The position numbers were made by a program, and so were the translations under genes. Positions 46,129-55,179 of a DNA stretch of 64,000 nt are shown here, one piece after another (within the stretch, counting starts at the first letter, position 1; each line of letters begins with the position of its first letter). The stretch spans positions 496,001-560,000 of the forward strand of contig NZ_JAMZEK010000002.1 in NCBI RefSeq assembly GCF_024158035.1, written 5' to 3'. The notes beneath the pieces were generated by a model. That model had not been told where the DNA came from. It made no database searches and worked only from the letters and a program-made list of their open reading frames with translations. Source of the stretch: Dyella lutea (GTDB lineage: Bacteria; Pseudomonadota; Gammaproteobacteria; Xanthomonadales; Rhodanobacteraceae).

Positions 46129-47061
46129 ATGATCGAGACCGACCAGCTCACCCGACGCTACGGCAGGTTCACCGCAGTCGATGCCCTGAGCATCCGTGCC
46201 GAGCCCGGGCAGGTGCTCGGCCTGCTCGGCCCCAACGGCGCCGGCAAAACCACCGCGATGCGGATGATCTCCGGGTTCCTCACGCCGACCTCGGGCACCG
46301 CGCGGGTGTGCGGACATGACGTGCAGGCCGATCCGATCGCCGCCAAGCGTGCGCTGGGCTACCTGCCTGAAGGTGCGCCCAGCTACGGCGAACTGACGGT
46401 GCGCGAGTTCCTGGTGTTCATCGCCCGCATGCGCGGGCTGAAGGGCGCGGCCGGCCGTCGCCGCTTCGAGGACGTGGTGGGACGACTTCAGCTCGAAGAG
46501 GTGCTCGACCAGTGCATCGACACCCTGTCCAAGGGTCTGCGTCGGCGCGTGGGGCTCGCCCAGGCGATCCTGCACGACCCGCCGGTGCTGATGCTGGACG
46601 AGCCCACCGATGGCCTGGACCCCAACCAGAAGCATGCCGTGCGCCAGTTGATCGACGCGATGGCGCGCGAGCGCACGATCCTGGTGTCCACCCACCTGCT
46701 CGAGGAAGTGCACGCACTGTGCAACCGGGTGGTGATCGTCGCGCGCGGCCGCCTGCTGGCCGATGCCACGCCGGCAGAACTGGAGGCCCGTTCGCGGTAC
46801 CACGGCGCGGTGTCGTTCAGTGCGCCAGGTAGCGCCGTCTCCCAGGAGATGCTCGGCCGGCTGCCGCAGGTGGCGGCGATCGAGGTCGACCCGCTCGACG
46901 GGCGCATTACTGCGTTTCCGCGGCCGGGCGAGCGGATTCTCGAGCCGGTGGAACAGCTGCTGCGGGCACAGGGACTGGAGGTGTCCGAGATCCAGCTCGA
47001 GCGCGGTCGCCTGGACGAGGTGTTCCGGCAGATCACCACGGCGCCGGAGGTGCAGTCATGA
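46129..47061 (+). CDS. ABC transporter ATP-binding protein, GldA-like
   Basis: 310 residues from MIETDQLTRRYGRF. Walker A GPNGAGKTTAMRM, Q-loop region LGYLPEGAPSYGELT, signature LSKGLRRRVGLAQ, Walker B VLMLDEPTDGLDPNQK and H-loop VSTHLLEE are all intact. First of three overlapping or adjacent genes encoding ATPase, permease and a GldG-like protein, the arrangement named after Bacteroidetes gliding genes but widespread in non-gliding bacteria. Substrate unknown. Start placed 28 codons inside a longer frame at the family N-terminus. Confidence 0.92.
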   Translation: MIETDQLTRRYGRFTAVDALSIRAEPGQVLGLLGPNGAGKTTAMRMISGFLTPTSGTARVCGHDVQADPIAAKRALGYLPEGAPSYGELTVREFLVFIARMRGLKGAAGRRRFEDVVGRLQLEEVLDQCIDTLSKGLRRRVGLAQAILHDPPVLMLDEPTDGLDPNQKHAVRQLIDAMARERTILVSTHLLEEVHALCNRVVIVARGRLLADATPAELEARSRYHGAVSFSAPGSAVSQEMLGRLPQVAAIEVDPLDGRITAFPRPGERILEPVEQLLRAQGLEVSEIQLERGRLDEVFRQITTAPEVQS

Positions 47062-47792
47062 GCCCGCTCCAGGCCATCGTGCGGCGCGAGCTGCGCAGCT
47101 ATTTCGTCACCCCGGTGGCGTACGTGTTCCTGGTGATCTTCCTGGCGCTGGCCGGGATCCTGACGTTCTATGCCGGCGATTTCTACGAGCGGCGGCAGGC
47201 CGATCTTCAGCCGTTCTTCGCCATGCATCCGTGGCTGTACCTGATCCTGGTGCCGGCGGTATCGATGCGACTGTGGGCGGAGGAGGCCAAGGCGGGCAGC
47301 CTGGAACTGCTGCTGACCCTGCCGGTACGGCTGTGGCAGGCGATGCTCGGCAAGTTCCTCGCTGCATGGCTGTTCGTCGGGCTGGCGCTGGCGTTGACCT
47401 TTCCGATCTGGCTTACGGTGAACTACCTCGGGCATCCTGACAACGGGGTGATCCTCGCCGGCTACCTCGGCAGCTGGCTGATGGCCGGCGCGTTCCTCGC
47501 CATCGGGGCATGCCTCTCGACGGTGACCCAGAGCCAGGTGGTGGCGTTCATCCTGAGCGCGCTGGTGTGCGTGCTGCTGCTGCTCGCCGGTCAGGCCCAG
47601 GTTGTGGATTTCTTCCAGGAGGCGCTGCCGCGGCGTCTGGTGAACGCGGTGGCGCACCTGAGCCTGCTGCGTCATTTCGAGGCGATCGCCCGTGGCGTGC
47701 TGGACGTACGCGATCTGGCCTACTTCGTGCTCAGCATCGTGGCCTGGCTGTTCGCCGGCGCGCTGCTGCTCGACCTGCGCCGGAGTCGCTGA
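47058..47792 (+). CDS. ABC-2 type permease, GldF-like
   Basis: 244 residues, six predicted helices; starts MSPLQAIVRRELRSYFVTPVAYVF, the cytoplasmic amphipathic start typical of ABC-2 permeases. AEEAKAGSLELLLTLPVRLW is the conserved loop that contacts the ATPase. ATGA overlap with the ATPase gene; the next gene begins 2 bp after its stop. Confidence 0.92.
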   Translation: MSPLQAIVRRELRSYFVTPVAYVFLVIFLALAGILTFYAGDFYERRQADLQPFFAMHPWLYLILVPAVSMRLWAEEAKAGSLELLLTLPVRLWQAMLGKFLAAWLFVGLALALTFPIWLTVNYLGHPDNGVILAGYLGSWLMAGAFLAIGACLSTVTQSQVVAFILSALVCVLLLLAGQAQVVDFFQEALPRRLVNAVAHLSLLRHFEAIARGVLDVRDLAYFVLSIVAWLFAGALLLDLRRSR

Positions 47793-47794
47793 GC

Positions 47795-49672
47795 ATGTCG
47801 CGTCGGTCGCCTTCCCGCCGCAGCCGCCTGCGCCTCGCGCTCGCGGCCCTGATCGTGCTGTTCGTGGCGCTCACGCTCGCCCTGAGCCGCTGGGTGCATG
47901 TGCCGCGGGTGGATCTGACCGCCGACGGCCTCTACACGCTGTCTCCCGGCACGGTACAGATCGTCGGCACCCTGCACCGGCCGCTGCGGTTGACGCTGTA
48001 CTTCTCCGATCACGCCGCGCGCGACCTGCCGCAGCTGCGGAGCTACGAGCAGCGGGTGCGCGAGATGCTGCAGGAGATGGTGGCTCGCTCCTCGGGCAAG
48101 CTGCGCCTGCAGATCGTCGACCCGGTGCCCTACTCGGACGACGAGGCCAGTGCCGAGGGCAACGGACTCACTCCGCTCAGCGGCGGCAGCAACGGGGAGC
48201 GGGTGTTCTTCGGCCTGGTCGGTACGACGCTGCCGGCCGATGCCGCACCCGGCAGCGCGGGCGGCAAGACCCTTTCGGTGCCGTTTTTCGATCCGGCTCG
48301 CGAAACCTTCCTCGAATACGACATCGCCAAGCTGCTGTACGAGCTCAACGAGACCAGCAAGCCGAAGATCGGGCTGATCAGTTCGCTGCCGATCGCCGGC
48401 AACCCGGTCATCGGCGAGCCGGCCTGGACGGTGCTGGCCCAGCTGCAGCAGCTGTTCTCGGTGCAGACGATCGATCCGGCCACGCTCAAGCACGTGGACG
48501 GAAGCCTGAAAGTCCTGCTGCTGGTGCACCCGAAGCACCTGTCCGACGACGCGCAGTACGCGCTTGACCAGTACGTGCTGGGGGGCGGCCACCTGGTGGT
48601 GTTCGTCGATCCCGATGCCGAGCTGGACAACGCGCCGTTCGTCGACGCATCCACCGGCGTCACCGACGACCACAACTCCGATCTGCCGCGGCTGTTCAAG
48701 GCCTGGGGCGTGGTCTACGACGACCACAAGGTGGTGCTGGACCGCTCGCGCGCGCTGAAGATCGAGCTGGGCGACACCAGCTTCAGTCATCCGGCGATGC
48801 TGGGACTCGGTGCGCAGGAGCTCAACCGCAATGACGCGGTGACCGCCAGCCTGCAGCAGGTGGATGTGTCCTCGGCTGGGTATTTCGACTTGGCGCAGGA
48901 CGCCACCACGCGGCTGATTCCCCTGCTGCAGACCAGTGCCGAAGCACACGTGGTGCCGGTGCAGCGGGTGCTCGAGGCCAATAGCGATCCCTCGCTGCTG
49001 CTGCGTGGCTACACGCCGGACAACACCCGCTACGTGCTGGCGGCGCGGCTGCGCGGGCCGTTCGCCAGCGCCTTTCCCGAGCGCACCTCGCCGGGGCATC
49101 TGGCTGAGTCGGCGGCGAATGCGGAAGTGATCCTGGTCGCCGACACCGACCTGCTCAGCGACCGCCTGTGGGTGGACACGCAGAGTTTCCTCGGCCAGCC
49201 GATGCTGAACGCGTTCGCCAGCAATGGCGACTTCGTCGCCAACCTGGTGGACAACCTCAGCGGATCGTCGGCGCTGCTGTCGATTCGCGGACGCTCGACC
49301 TCGCAGCGGCCGTTCACCCGTGTGCAGGCCCTGCAGAGCGCCGCCGACCAGAAATTCCTGCTCAAGAAGCAGGAGCTGGAGCGCGAGCTGGCCGAGACGC
49401 GCAGCCGGCTGGACGAGCTGCAGCCCGCACGCGGCTCGCGCGAGGGGCAGGCGTCGGCCGAGCAGAAGCGCGAGATCGAACAGTTCCTGCAGCGCAAGCT
49501 GGCGATCAGCAAGGAGCTGCGCGACGTGCAGCACCAGCTCAACGCCGAGATCGACGCGCTCGGCCTGAAGGTGAAGTTCATCAACATCGTGGTGATGCCT
49601 GCGCTGGTGACGCTGTTCGGGCTGCTCTACGGGTGGCGGCGCACGCGCCGCAGCCGACGTCGCAGGGGCTGA
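47795..49672 (+). CDS. GldG-like auxiliary subunit of the ABC system
   Basis: 625 residues. N-terminal helix LALAALIVLFVALTLALS, a long periplasmic region (VDLTADGLYTLSPGTVQIV; IGLISSLPIAGNPVIGEPAW; VHPKHLSDDAQYALDQYVLG), a coiled coil near 525-590 and a C-terminal helix (FINIVVMPALVTLFGLLYGW) with a basic end. ABC-type uncharacterised transport family (Gldg/DUF4350-like). It probably forms the periplasmic part of the transporter; exact role unknown outside gliding bacteria. Confidence 0.88.
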   Translation: MSRRSPSRRSRLRLALAALIVLFVALTLALSRWVHVPRVDLTADGLYTLSPGTVQIVGTLHRPLRLTLYFSDHAARDLPQLRSYEQRVREMLQEMVARSSGKLRLQIVDPVPYSDDEASAEGNGLTPLSGGSNGERVFFGLVGTTLPADAAPGSAGGKTLSVPFFDPARETFLEYDIAKLLYELNETSKPKIGLISSLPIAGNPVIGEPAWTVLAQLQQLFSVQTIDPATLKHVDGSLKVLLLVHPKHLSDDAQYALDQYVLGGGHLVVFVDPDAELDNAPFVDASTGVTDDHNSDLPRLFKAWGVVYDDHKVVLDRSRALKIELGDTSFSHPAMLGLGAQELNRNDAVTASLQQVDVSSAGYFDLAQDATTRLIPLLQTSAEAHVVPVQRVLEANSDPSLLLRGYTPDNTRYVLAARLRGPFASAFPERTSPGHLAESAANAEVILVADTDLLSDRLWVDTQSFLGQPMLNAFASNGDFVANLVDNLSGSSALLSIRGRSTSQRPFTRVQALQSAADQKFLLKKQELERELAETRSRLDELQPARGSREGQASAEQKREIEQFLQRKLAISKELRDVQHQLNAEIDALGLKVKFINIVVMPALVTLFGLLYGWRRTRRSRRRRG

Positions 49673-49758
49673 GGGGTGGCAATCTGTCGCGCCGCCATCC
49701 GGGACCGGCTCGCTAAGCTGGCTGGCCTTGCCGGATGCCGGCCGGGACCGGAAGGGTG

Positions 49759-50628
49759 ATGTCGATACTGCTCAAATGGCTGGTGCCCTGGGAGTTCTCG
49801 TGGGTGTTCCTGGTCACCTTCGTGCTTGCCTGCACGCTGTACGTGCGCGGCACGCGGCGCCTTGCGGTGCCGCGCTCGCGGCAGCTGACGTTCTGGATCG
49901 GCATGGCGATGGTGTACGCCTCGCTGCACACCTATTTCGACTACTACGCGGAGCACGAGTTCTTCATGCACCGCATCCAGCAGGTGCTGCTGCATCACCT
50001 GGCACCGCTGCTCATCATCGCGGCCTATCCGGGCAGCGTGCTGCGCGCCGGGGTCCCATTGCGTGCGCGAATCTGGCTCCGCTGGCTGGCGCGGACCTGG
50101 CCGGTGCGACTGGTGGCGGCAGTACTGCTCAATCCCACCGTCGCCACGCTCACCTTCGTCGCCTTCATCCTGGTCTGGCTGATCCCGCACATGCAGACGC
50201 TGGCGATGCTGGACTGGCGCGTCTATCGCTTCATGAACTGGTCGATGGTGGTCAGCGGGCTGATCTACTGGTGGCTGGTGCTCGACCACCGGCCGCGTCC
50301 GCCGGGACGCATGATCCCGGGCATGCGGGTGCTGTCGCCGGGCATCACGATGACGCCGCAGATCGTCGCCGGTGCCATTGTCACGTTCTCCAAGACCGAT
50401 CTCTACCCGATCTTCGAGATCTGCGGCCGCGCCTTCACCTTCAACGTCCTCACCGGGCAGCTGATCGGTGGCGTGATCATGTGGGTGCCCGCGGCGATCA
50501 TCGAGTCGATCGGTGGACTGCTGGCCCTGCAGCAGTGGCTGCGGCTGTCACGCAGCGGGCGTATCCGGCGCGAGAGCGGGCAGCGCCGGCGCGCGGCGGC
50601 CGCGCGCGCGGCTCGTTCGGCGGGCTGA
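49759..50628 (+). CDS. CtaG-type cytochrome oxidase assembly membrane protein
   Basis: 289 residues, about seven predicted helices. Family motifs: HTYFDYYAEHEFFMHRIQQV with paired His, LLHHLAPLLIIAAYPG, and NWSMVVSGLIYWWLVLDHRP. The caa3_CtaG family supports assembly and metallation of haem-copper oxidases. GGAAGGG lies just upstream of the ATG chosen; an ATG eight codons earlier is an alternative. Convergent with the PCuAC and SCO genes, forming a copper-delivery cluster. Confidence 0.88.
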   Translation: MSILLKWLVPWEFSWVFLVTFVLACTLYVRGTRRLAVPRSRQLTFWIGMAMVYASLHTYFDYYAEHEFFMHRIQQVLLHHLAPLLIIAAYPGSVLRAGVPLRARIWLRWLARTWPVRLVAAVLLNPTVATLTFVAFILVWLIPHMQTLAMLDWRVYRFMNWSMVVSGLIYWWLVLDHRPRPPGRMIPGMRVLSPGITMTPQIVAGAIVTFSKTDLYPIFEICGRAFTFNVLTGQLIGGVIMWVPAAIIESIGGLLALQQWLRLSRSGRIRRESGQRRRAAAARAARSAG

Positions 50629-50640
50629 TCCCGCAACGAC

Positions 50641-51117
50641 TCAGTGGTCGTGGCCAGTTGCAGATTCCGGACCGGCATCGACCGCGTTGGCCGGGCGCGC
50701 CAGGAACGGCACGGTGGTTTTCGAGCCATCCGCGAACTGCAGAGTGACCGGCACCTGCACGCCGGGATGCACCTGCGCCGAGCCATGCATCAGCATCAGG
50801 TGGTAGCCGCCCGGCGCCAGGGCGACTTGGCCGTGGGCGGGGATCGCCAGCTTCCCGATCATCTTCATCCGGCCCATGCCGCCCTCGGTGGTGCTTTCGT
50901 GCAGCATCACGTGGCCGTACTCCGGGCTGCTGGCACCGGTCAGCGTGGCCGCTTCGTCGCCGCCGTTGCTCAGGGTGACGTAGCCACCGGCGGGCAGTCC
51001 GGCGGGCATGACGCGGATCCAGGCATGTTCGGCGCGGATCTGCGAGGCCTGGTCGGCATGGGCGGCACCGGCCAGGAGCAGGCCGGCGATCAGGGCGGCG
51101 TATGGGTGTGCCTTCAT
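50641..51117 (-). CDS. Periplasmic copper chaperone PCu(A)C
   Basis: 158 residues, signal peptide MKAHPYAALIAGLLLAGAAHA. Copper site Met/His motif: HVMLHESTTEGGMGRMK followed by GGYHLMLMHG, as in H(M)X10MX21HXM proteins that insert Cu(I) into CuA of subunit II. A C-terminal His-rich tail (TGHDH) may bind more copper. ATGA overlap with the upstream SCO gene, its known functional partner. Confidence 0.92.
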   Translation of the reverse strand: MKAHPYAALIAGLLLAGAAHADQASQIRAEHAWIRVMPAGLPAGGYVTLSNGGDEAATLTGASSPEYGHVMLHESTTEGGMGRMKMIGKLAIPAHGQVALAPGGYHLMLMHGSAQVHPGVQVPVTLQFADGSKTTVPFLARPANAVDAGPESATGHDH

Positions 51118-51731
51118 GATTTCACTCCGGGGGCAAGCAGCAGATGCAGGTCGTGGACCAGGGTGTCCTGCGAGTCGGCCGGGGTGGCGAGCAGGCGGGT
51201 ATGGCCCTGGGCATCGAAGATGTAGATGGCCGAGCTGTGGCTGACCTCGTAGTTGCCGTCGCCCTGGGCGGGCTCGCGGCTGAACGAGGCACGGTAGCGC
51301 TTGACCAGCGCTTCGACGTTGCCGGGAGAGCCGGTCAGGCCGACCGCGTGCTTGTCGAAGGCGTTGACGTAGGCATGCATCACCGCCGGCGTGTCGCGGG
51401 TCGGATCGACCGAAACGAACAGGATGCGCGCGCCGTCGGCCAGCGGTCCCAGGCGCTGCATCACCACGTGCAGGTGCGCCAGCGTCAGCGGGCAGACGTC
51501 CGGACAGTGGGTGTAGCCGAAGTACAGCAGGACGACCTTGCCGCGGTAGTCCGCTGCGGTCACCGGCTTGCCCTCGTCGTTGACCAGTTGGAAGTCCAGG
51601 TCGGGCATGTGCCCGGTCACCTGGGTCAGCCGGAACGGCAGGGGCTCGTCGTGCTGGCAGCCGGCGAGCAGCGCGGTCGTGGCGATGAGCATCGACAGGA
51701 GCAGCCAGCGGAAGAGTGCGGATGGCTTCAT
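51114..51731 (-). CDS. SCO1/SenC-family copper lipoprotein
   Basis: 205 residues. Lipobox LLAGC anchors it to the membrane. Thioredoxin fold with copper-binding YTHCPDVCPLTL (CPDVC) and the distal His in EVSHSSAIYIF. Delivers copper or reduces the CuA cysteines during oxidase assembly, together with PCuAC. An ATG seven codons upstream (51752) is an alternative start; the shorter form gives a compact signal peptide. Confidence 0.92.
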   Translation of the reverse strand: MKPSALFRWLLLSMLIATTALLAGCQHDEPLPFRLTQVTGHMPDLDFQLVNDEGKPVTAADYRGKVVLLYFGYTHCPDVCPLTLAHLHVVMQRLGPLADGARILFVSVDPTRDTPAVMHAYVNAFDKHAVGLTGSPGNVEALVKRYRASFSREPAQGDGNYEVSHSSAIYIFDAQGHTRLLATPADSQDTLVHDLHLLLAPGVKS

Positions 51732-51773
51732 GCGAGAATCGGAGATCGTCATCTTTCCAGCATACGCCAGCCC

Positions 51774-52193
51774 ATGAGCACTGACCCGCACGACGCCGGA
51801 AAACGCAGGAGCCTGCGACATCCTGTCGCCCGCGGCGCCGCCTGGTGGCTGGCGCTCGCTGGCGGTGGCGGAGTGCTGCTGGGTGCGTTTGGTGCGCATG
51901 CCCTGCGCGGTCGGCTCGACGCCGCGGCGATGGAATGGTGGCACACCGCGGTGGAATACCAGTTGTGGCACGCGCTCGCGCTGGCCCTTGCCGTTCATGC
52001 CGGACGCGGGCGCGCCGGGCGCATCGCCGAAGTGGCCTTCGCGATCGGCATCGTGCTGTTCAGCGGCAGTCTCTACGCGCTCGCCCTCGGTGCGCCGCGC
52101 TGGTGCGGTGCGATCACTCCGTTGGGCGGGATCGGTTTCGTCGTCGGCTGGATCGCGCTGGGCCGCTCGTTGAGCCTGTCCGAGCGGTCCTGA
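51774..52193 (+). CDS. DUF423 membrane protein
   Basis: 139 residues, four predicted helices: WLALAGGGGVLLGAFGAHAL, ALALALAVHAG, VAFAIGIVLFSGSLYALAL and GGIGFVVGWIALG. LGAFGAHALRGRL and FSGSLYALALGAP are the family hallmarks. No function is known for DUF423. Divergent from the SCO gene. Confidence 0.9.
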   Translation: MSTDPHDAGKRRSLRHPVARGAAWWLALAGGGGVLLGAFGAHALRGRLDAAAMEWWHTAVEYQLWHALALALAVHAGRGRAGRIAEVAFAIGIVLFSGSLYALALGAPRWCGAITPLGGIGFVVGWIALGRSLSLSERS

Positions 52194-52215
52194 CCGTCAT
52201 CGCCCTGTCACCGGG

Positions 52216-52629
52216 ATGGCGCACGCTTGCGCCATGGCTGCACTTGCCCACCCGCTCCCGACCGCGCGCGCATGGCGTGGCGCCCTGATGCCCGCGCTGG
52301 CCGTCCTGGCGGTGCTGGCCGGGCTCTGGCTGGCGTCAGCCGCTCCGACCGATGCGCCAACGCGCGACGATGTGCAGGTGAACCGGCTGGTCCATTGGCA
52401 GGACGCCCAGCGCGACTGGTTGCTGGTGGCGGATCGCTCGTCGCACGAGCTGGTGGTCTACGACGCTCGCACCGGCTCGCCGCTGCAGCGGCTGGGCGCC
52501 GACGATGGTCTGGGCGAGGTCGATTCGATCGCGCGTGCCGGCGATCGTCTGCTGGTGCAGGGGGGCGAGGGACCGGCAAAAGTGCTGATTCTTCCGGATC
52601 TGCACGCCGCGGGCCTGGCCGCGCGTTGA
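52216..52629 (+). CDS. Membrane-anchored protein of unknown function
   Basis: 137 residues with a hydrophobic N-terminal segment (MPALAVLAVLAGLWLAS) and a periplasmic C-terminal part with strand-turn repeats (DWLLVADRSSHELVVYDART, DSIARAGDRLLVQGGEG) like one or two beta-propeller blades. 22 bp after DUF423. The start could also be 52234 or 52288. Not assigned to a family. Confidence 0.55.
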   Translation: MAHACAMAALAHPLPTARAWRGALMPALAVLAVLAGLWLASAAPTDAPTRDDVQVNRLVHWQDAQRDWLLVADRSSHELVVYDARTGSPLQRLGADDGLGEVDSIARAGDRLLVQGGEGPAKVLILPDLHAAGLAAR

Positions 52630-52651
52630 TGCCGGGCAAGCGCCGGGCGCT

Positions 52652-53992
52652 TCAGCGCACGGCGTGCCGGGCGAGCATCCACGCCGCGATGTCGCGGATC
52701 ACCCCCGGCTCGACGTGTCCGGCTTTGCCGTAATCGGCCGGCGAGGGTGGCGTGCCAGCCGGCATGAACAAGTGGCTCAGCCCAGGATAGCCGCGCAGGC
52801 TCACGCGGTGGCTGCCGCGGAACGCCTGCTGCCACCGTGCGAAATCCGGCCCGACCTGGTAGTCGGCCAGTCCCTGCAGGACCAGCAGTGGCACGTGGAG
52901 GGCGCGGGCCGTGTCGATCGCATCGTAGTCGCGCAGGCTGAGCCAGTAGGCGGCCGGAGCATGGAAGTACAGACCCTTGGGAGGATGCCCGGAGTCGGCC
53001 TTGGCCATTGCGTCGCGTGCGGCTTCCGCCGCGGGGATCTGCTTGCCGGCCGCTGCGTAGGCGCCGCCGAGGCTTTCGATGTAGCGCATCTGGTGGATCA
53101 CCAGTTCCAGGTTCATGCGCTCGGGAGCAGCCAGCAGCACCGCGCCGGCGAGGTGGCCGTCCCGCCGCGCAATACGCGGTGCCATGAGCGCCCCCAGACT
53201 GTGGCCCACCACGAAGATGCGCGAGGGATCGACACGCGGCAGCGTGCGCAGCTGGTGCAGTGCGGCCAGCGCATCGTCGGTCACTTCCTGGTCGATGGTG
53301 ATCGGCTGGCCGGCCAGTTGCGGCCCGTAGGCATGGGTGCGCTTGTCGTAGCGGAGCGTGGCGATGCCGGCTTCGGCCAGGCCGAGCGCGATGTCGCGCA
53401 GCGGCTTGTTCGGGCCGATCGTCTCGTCCATGTCGTTCGGACCGGAGCCGGCCACCAGCACGGCGGCCGGGAACGGTCCCTCGCCCGCCGGAAGGGTGAG
53501 CACGCCCGGCAGCTTGCCGGGCGGCGAGGGCACGTCCACTGCCACCTCGCGGATGCCGTGCGACGGGGCGGCGGCGGGCGCCGCATCGGCTTCGGCGGGT
53601 AGCGGCGCGAAGAACAGGCCACCGATGCTGCCGTCTGCCTGGCAGGCGACCCGCATCATCAGCGCGCCCTGCGCGAAATGCAGCGGAGTCTGCACTACCG
53701 GCATGCCCCCGGCCTGGGTCACGCTCGGCGATCCGCCCGACACGAACCCGCCGGCCTTGGCCGGTAGCATCGTGCCCCATACTTCGGCCAGCTTCGAAGC
53801 GGGCAGGGCGGCGGACATGCGCGCGTCGAAATGGCGGGTGGCATCGGCATAGCGGCCATCGCGCAGTGCCTCGAGCACGGCGGCGCTCCGGGTGCGGCAC
53901 AGTGTGGCCGGGTCATCGACCCTGGCGTGGGCAGGGGCTCCCGCCAACGTGGCAATCATCAGCAGGCAAGCCTGCATTACTCGGTTCTGCAC
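52652..53992 (-). CDS. Secreted DUF3887 plus alpha/beta hydrolase (S9/S33-type) protein
   Basis: 446 residues. The GTG start is chosen because GGGAG stands 7 nt upstream and a signal peptide follows (LLMIATLAGAPAHA). An N-terminal DUF3887 domain (about 20-140; ALRDGRYADATRHFDARMSA) precedes a hydrolase domain with VLVAGSGPNDMDETIGPN, nucleophile in FVVGHSLGALMAP, Asp in LVLQGLADYQVG and His in PGLSHLFMP. Last gene of the SPFH - small peptide - Arc-like - hydrolase operon, 10 bp after the Arc gene. Substrate unknown; autolysin-resistance or esterase-like roles are known in relatives. Confidence 0.85.
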   Translation of the reverse strand: MQNRVMQACLLMIATLAGAPAHARVDDPATLCRTRSAAVLEALRDGRYADATRHFDARMSAALPASKLAEVWGTMLPAKAGGFVSGGSPSVTQAGGMPVVQTPLHFAQGALMMRVACQADGSIGGLFFAPLPAEADAAPAAAPSHGIREVAVDVPSPPGKLPGVLTLPAGEGPFPAAVLVAGSGPNDMDETIGPNKPLRDIALGLAEAGIATLRYDKRTHAYGPQLAGQPITIDQEVTDDALAALHQLRTLPRVDPSRIFVVGHSLGALMAPRIARRDGHLAGAVLLAAPERMNLELVIHQMRYIESLGGAYAAAGKQIPAAEAARDAMAKADSGHPPKGLYFHAPAAYWLSLRDYDAIDTARALHVPLLVLQGLADYQVGPDFARWQQAFRGSHRVSLRGYPGLSHLFMPAGTPPSPADYGKAGHVEPGVIRDIAAWMLARHAVR

Positions 53993-54002
53993 AGGAATCT
54001 CC

Positions 54003-54188
54003 CTATTCGTCGTCTTCCACCGGGTCGGGCCTGGCCGGCTTGAGCCGGCCGGCCTTGCGCAAGGCATCACGCAGCAGATACTCGATCTGCGCGTTGACGC
54101 TGCGCAGCTCGTCCTCGGACCAGCGCTGCACCGCTTCGAGCACGGCCGCGCTTATCCTCAGGGGATAGGCTTTTTTTTCCGCTGCCAT
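54003..54188 (-). CDS. Arc-family ribbon-helix-helix DNA-binding protein
   Basis: 61 residues. The beta-strand [16 protein letters not shown] is followed by two helices ([20 protein letters not shown]), the Arc/MetJ fold, plus an acidic tail. Such proteins bind operators as paired dimers through the strand. GAAGG lies upstream of the ATG, 6 bp after the 23-residue peptide gene. The best-placed candidate regulator for the GATATC pair in the promoter of this operon. Confidence 0.9.
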   Translation of the reverse strand: MAAEKKAYPLRISAAVLEAVQRWSEDELRSVNAQIEYLLRDALRKAGRLKPARPDPVEDDE

Positions 54189-54194
54189 GCGCCT

Positions 54195-54266
54195 TCAGCG
54201 GGCGCGATGGCGCCGCGAAGCCGCCGCAGCGACGAACAGGACGATGAAGATGGCGATGGCGTACAT
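54195..54266 (-). CDS. 23-residue predicted single-pass membrane peptide
   Basis: MYAIAIFIVLFVAAAA then SRRHRAR: one hydrophobic helix of about 16 residues with a strongly basic end. ACGGAG stands 7 nt before the ATG, an excellent ribosome-binding site. It lies 15 bp after the SPFH stop and 6 bp before the Arc-like gene, on the same strand. Small size, tight spacing and a good RBS argue that it is translated; no homologue is recognised. Candidate partner of the SPFH protein. Confidence 0.65.
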   Translation of the reverse strand: MYAIAIFIVLFVAAAASRRHRAR

Positions 54267-54281
54267 GGTTGGCTCCGTCGA

Positions 54282-55151
54282 TTAGTTGTAGAGGCTGCCG
54301 GCGTTCACCACCGGCTGGGTCGCGCGATCGCCGCACAGCACCACCAAGAGGTTGCTGACCATGGCGGCCTTGCGCTCTTCGTCCAGCTCGACCACGCCCT
54401 GTTCGCGCAGCTTGTCCAAAGCCATCGCGACCATTCCCACGGCGCCCTCGACGATGCGCTCGCGCGCCGCCACGATGGCGTTGGCCTGCTGGCGCTGCAG
54501 CATCGCCTGGGCGATTTCCTGGGCGTAGGCCAGATGGCTGATGCGTGCCTCGATCACCTGCACGCCGGCCTTCTCCAGCCGCGCCTGGATCTCGTCGCGC
54601 AGGTGGTTGTTGATCACCTCGCCATGGCTGCGCAGCGAGGGTTTCTTGTCGTCGTGCGCGTCGTACGGGTAGTTCTGCGCCATCTGGCGCAGCGCCGACT
54701 CGCTCTGGATGTGCACGAAGTTCTCGTAGTCGTCCACGCAGAACACCGCCTCGGCCGTGTCCAGCACCTGCCACACCACTACCGCGGCGATCTCGATCGG
54801 GTTGCCATCGCTGTCGTTGACCTTCAGCTTGCCGCTCTCGAAGTTGCGCACGCGCAGCGAGACGCGGCGGCGGCTGTAGAACGGGTTGGTCCAGCGCAGG
54901 CCCTCGTCGCGCACGGTGCCGGCGTACTTGCCGAACAGCTGCAGCACCTGGCCCTCGTTCGGCGCGACCTGGAAGAAACCCTTCACCAGGAGGCCGTCCA
55001 GCACGAGCAGGCCGACGCCCACGAACAGCGGCGTCCCGGGGGCGCCGCCATCCTTCAGGCCGATCAGCTGGCTGATGCCGAAGCCGGCCAGTACCAGGCA
55101 CGCCACCACGAACGGAATGCCTGCTACGGAAAATCCCTGACGCTCGTTCAT
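54282..55151 (-). CDS. SPFH/Band 7 membrane protein
   Basis: 289 residues. Two N-terminal helices (about 8-28 and 42-60) precede an SPFH domain ([40 protein letters not shown]) and a helical region ([20 protein letters not shown]). SPFH proteins form oligomers at membrane microdomains and influence protease or lipid organisation. GGGAG precedes the ATG by 9 nt. First gene of the operon whose promoter contains the paired GATATC sites. Confidence 0.93.
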   Translation of the reverse strand: MNERQGFSVAGIPFVVACLVLAGFGISQLIGLKDGGAPGTPLFVGVGLLVLDGLLVKGFFQVAPNEGQVLQLFGKYAGTVRDEGLRWTNPFYSRRRVSLRVRNFESGKLKVNDSDGNPIEIAAVVVWQVLDTAEAVFCVDDYENFVHIQSESALRQMAQNYPYDAHDDKKPSLRSHGEVINNHLRDEIQARLEKAGVQVIEARISHLAYAQEIAQAMLQRQQANAIVAARERIVEGAVGMVAMALDKLREQGVVELDEERKAAMVSNLLVVLCGDRATQPVVNAGSLYN

Positions 55152-55179
55152 GACACTTGTCTCCCTCTGATTTAGGGGG

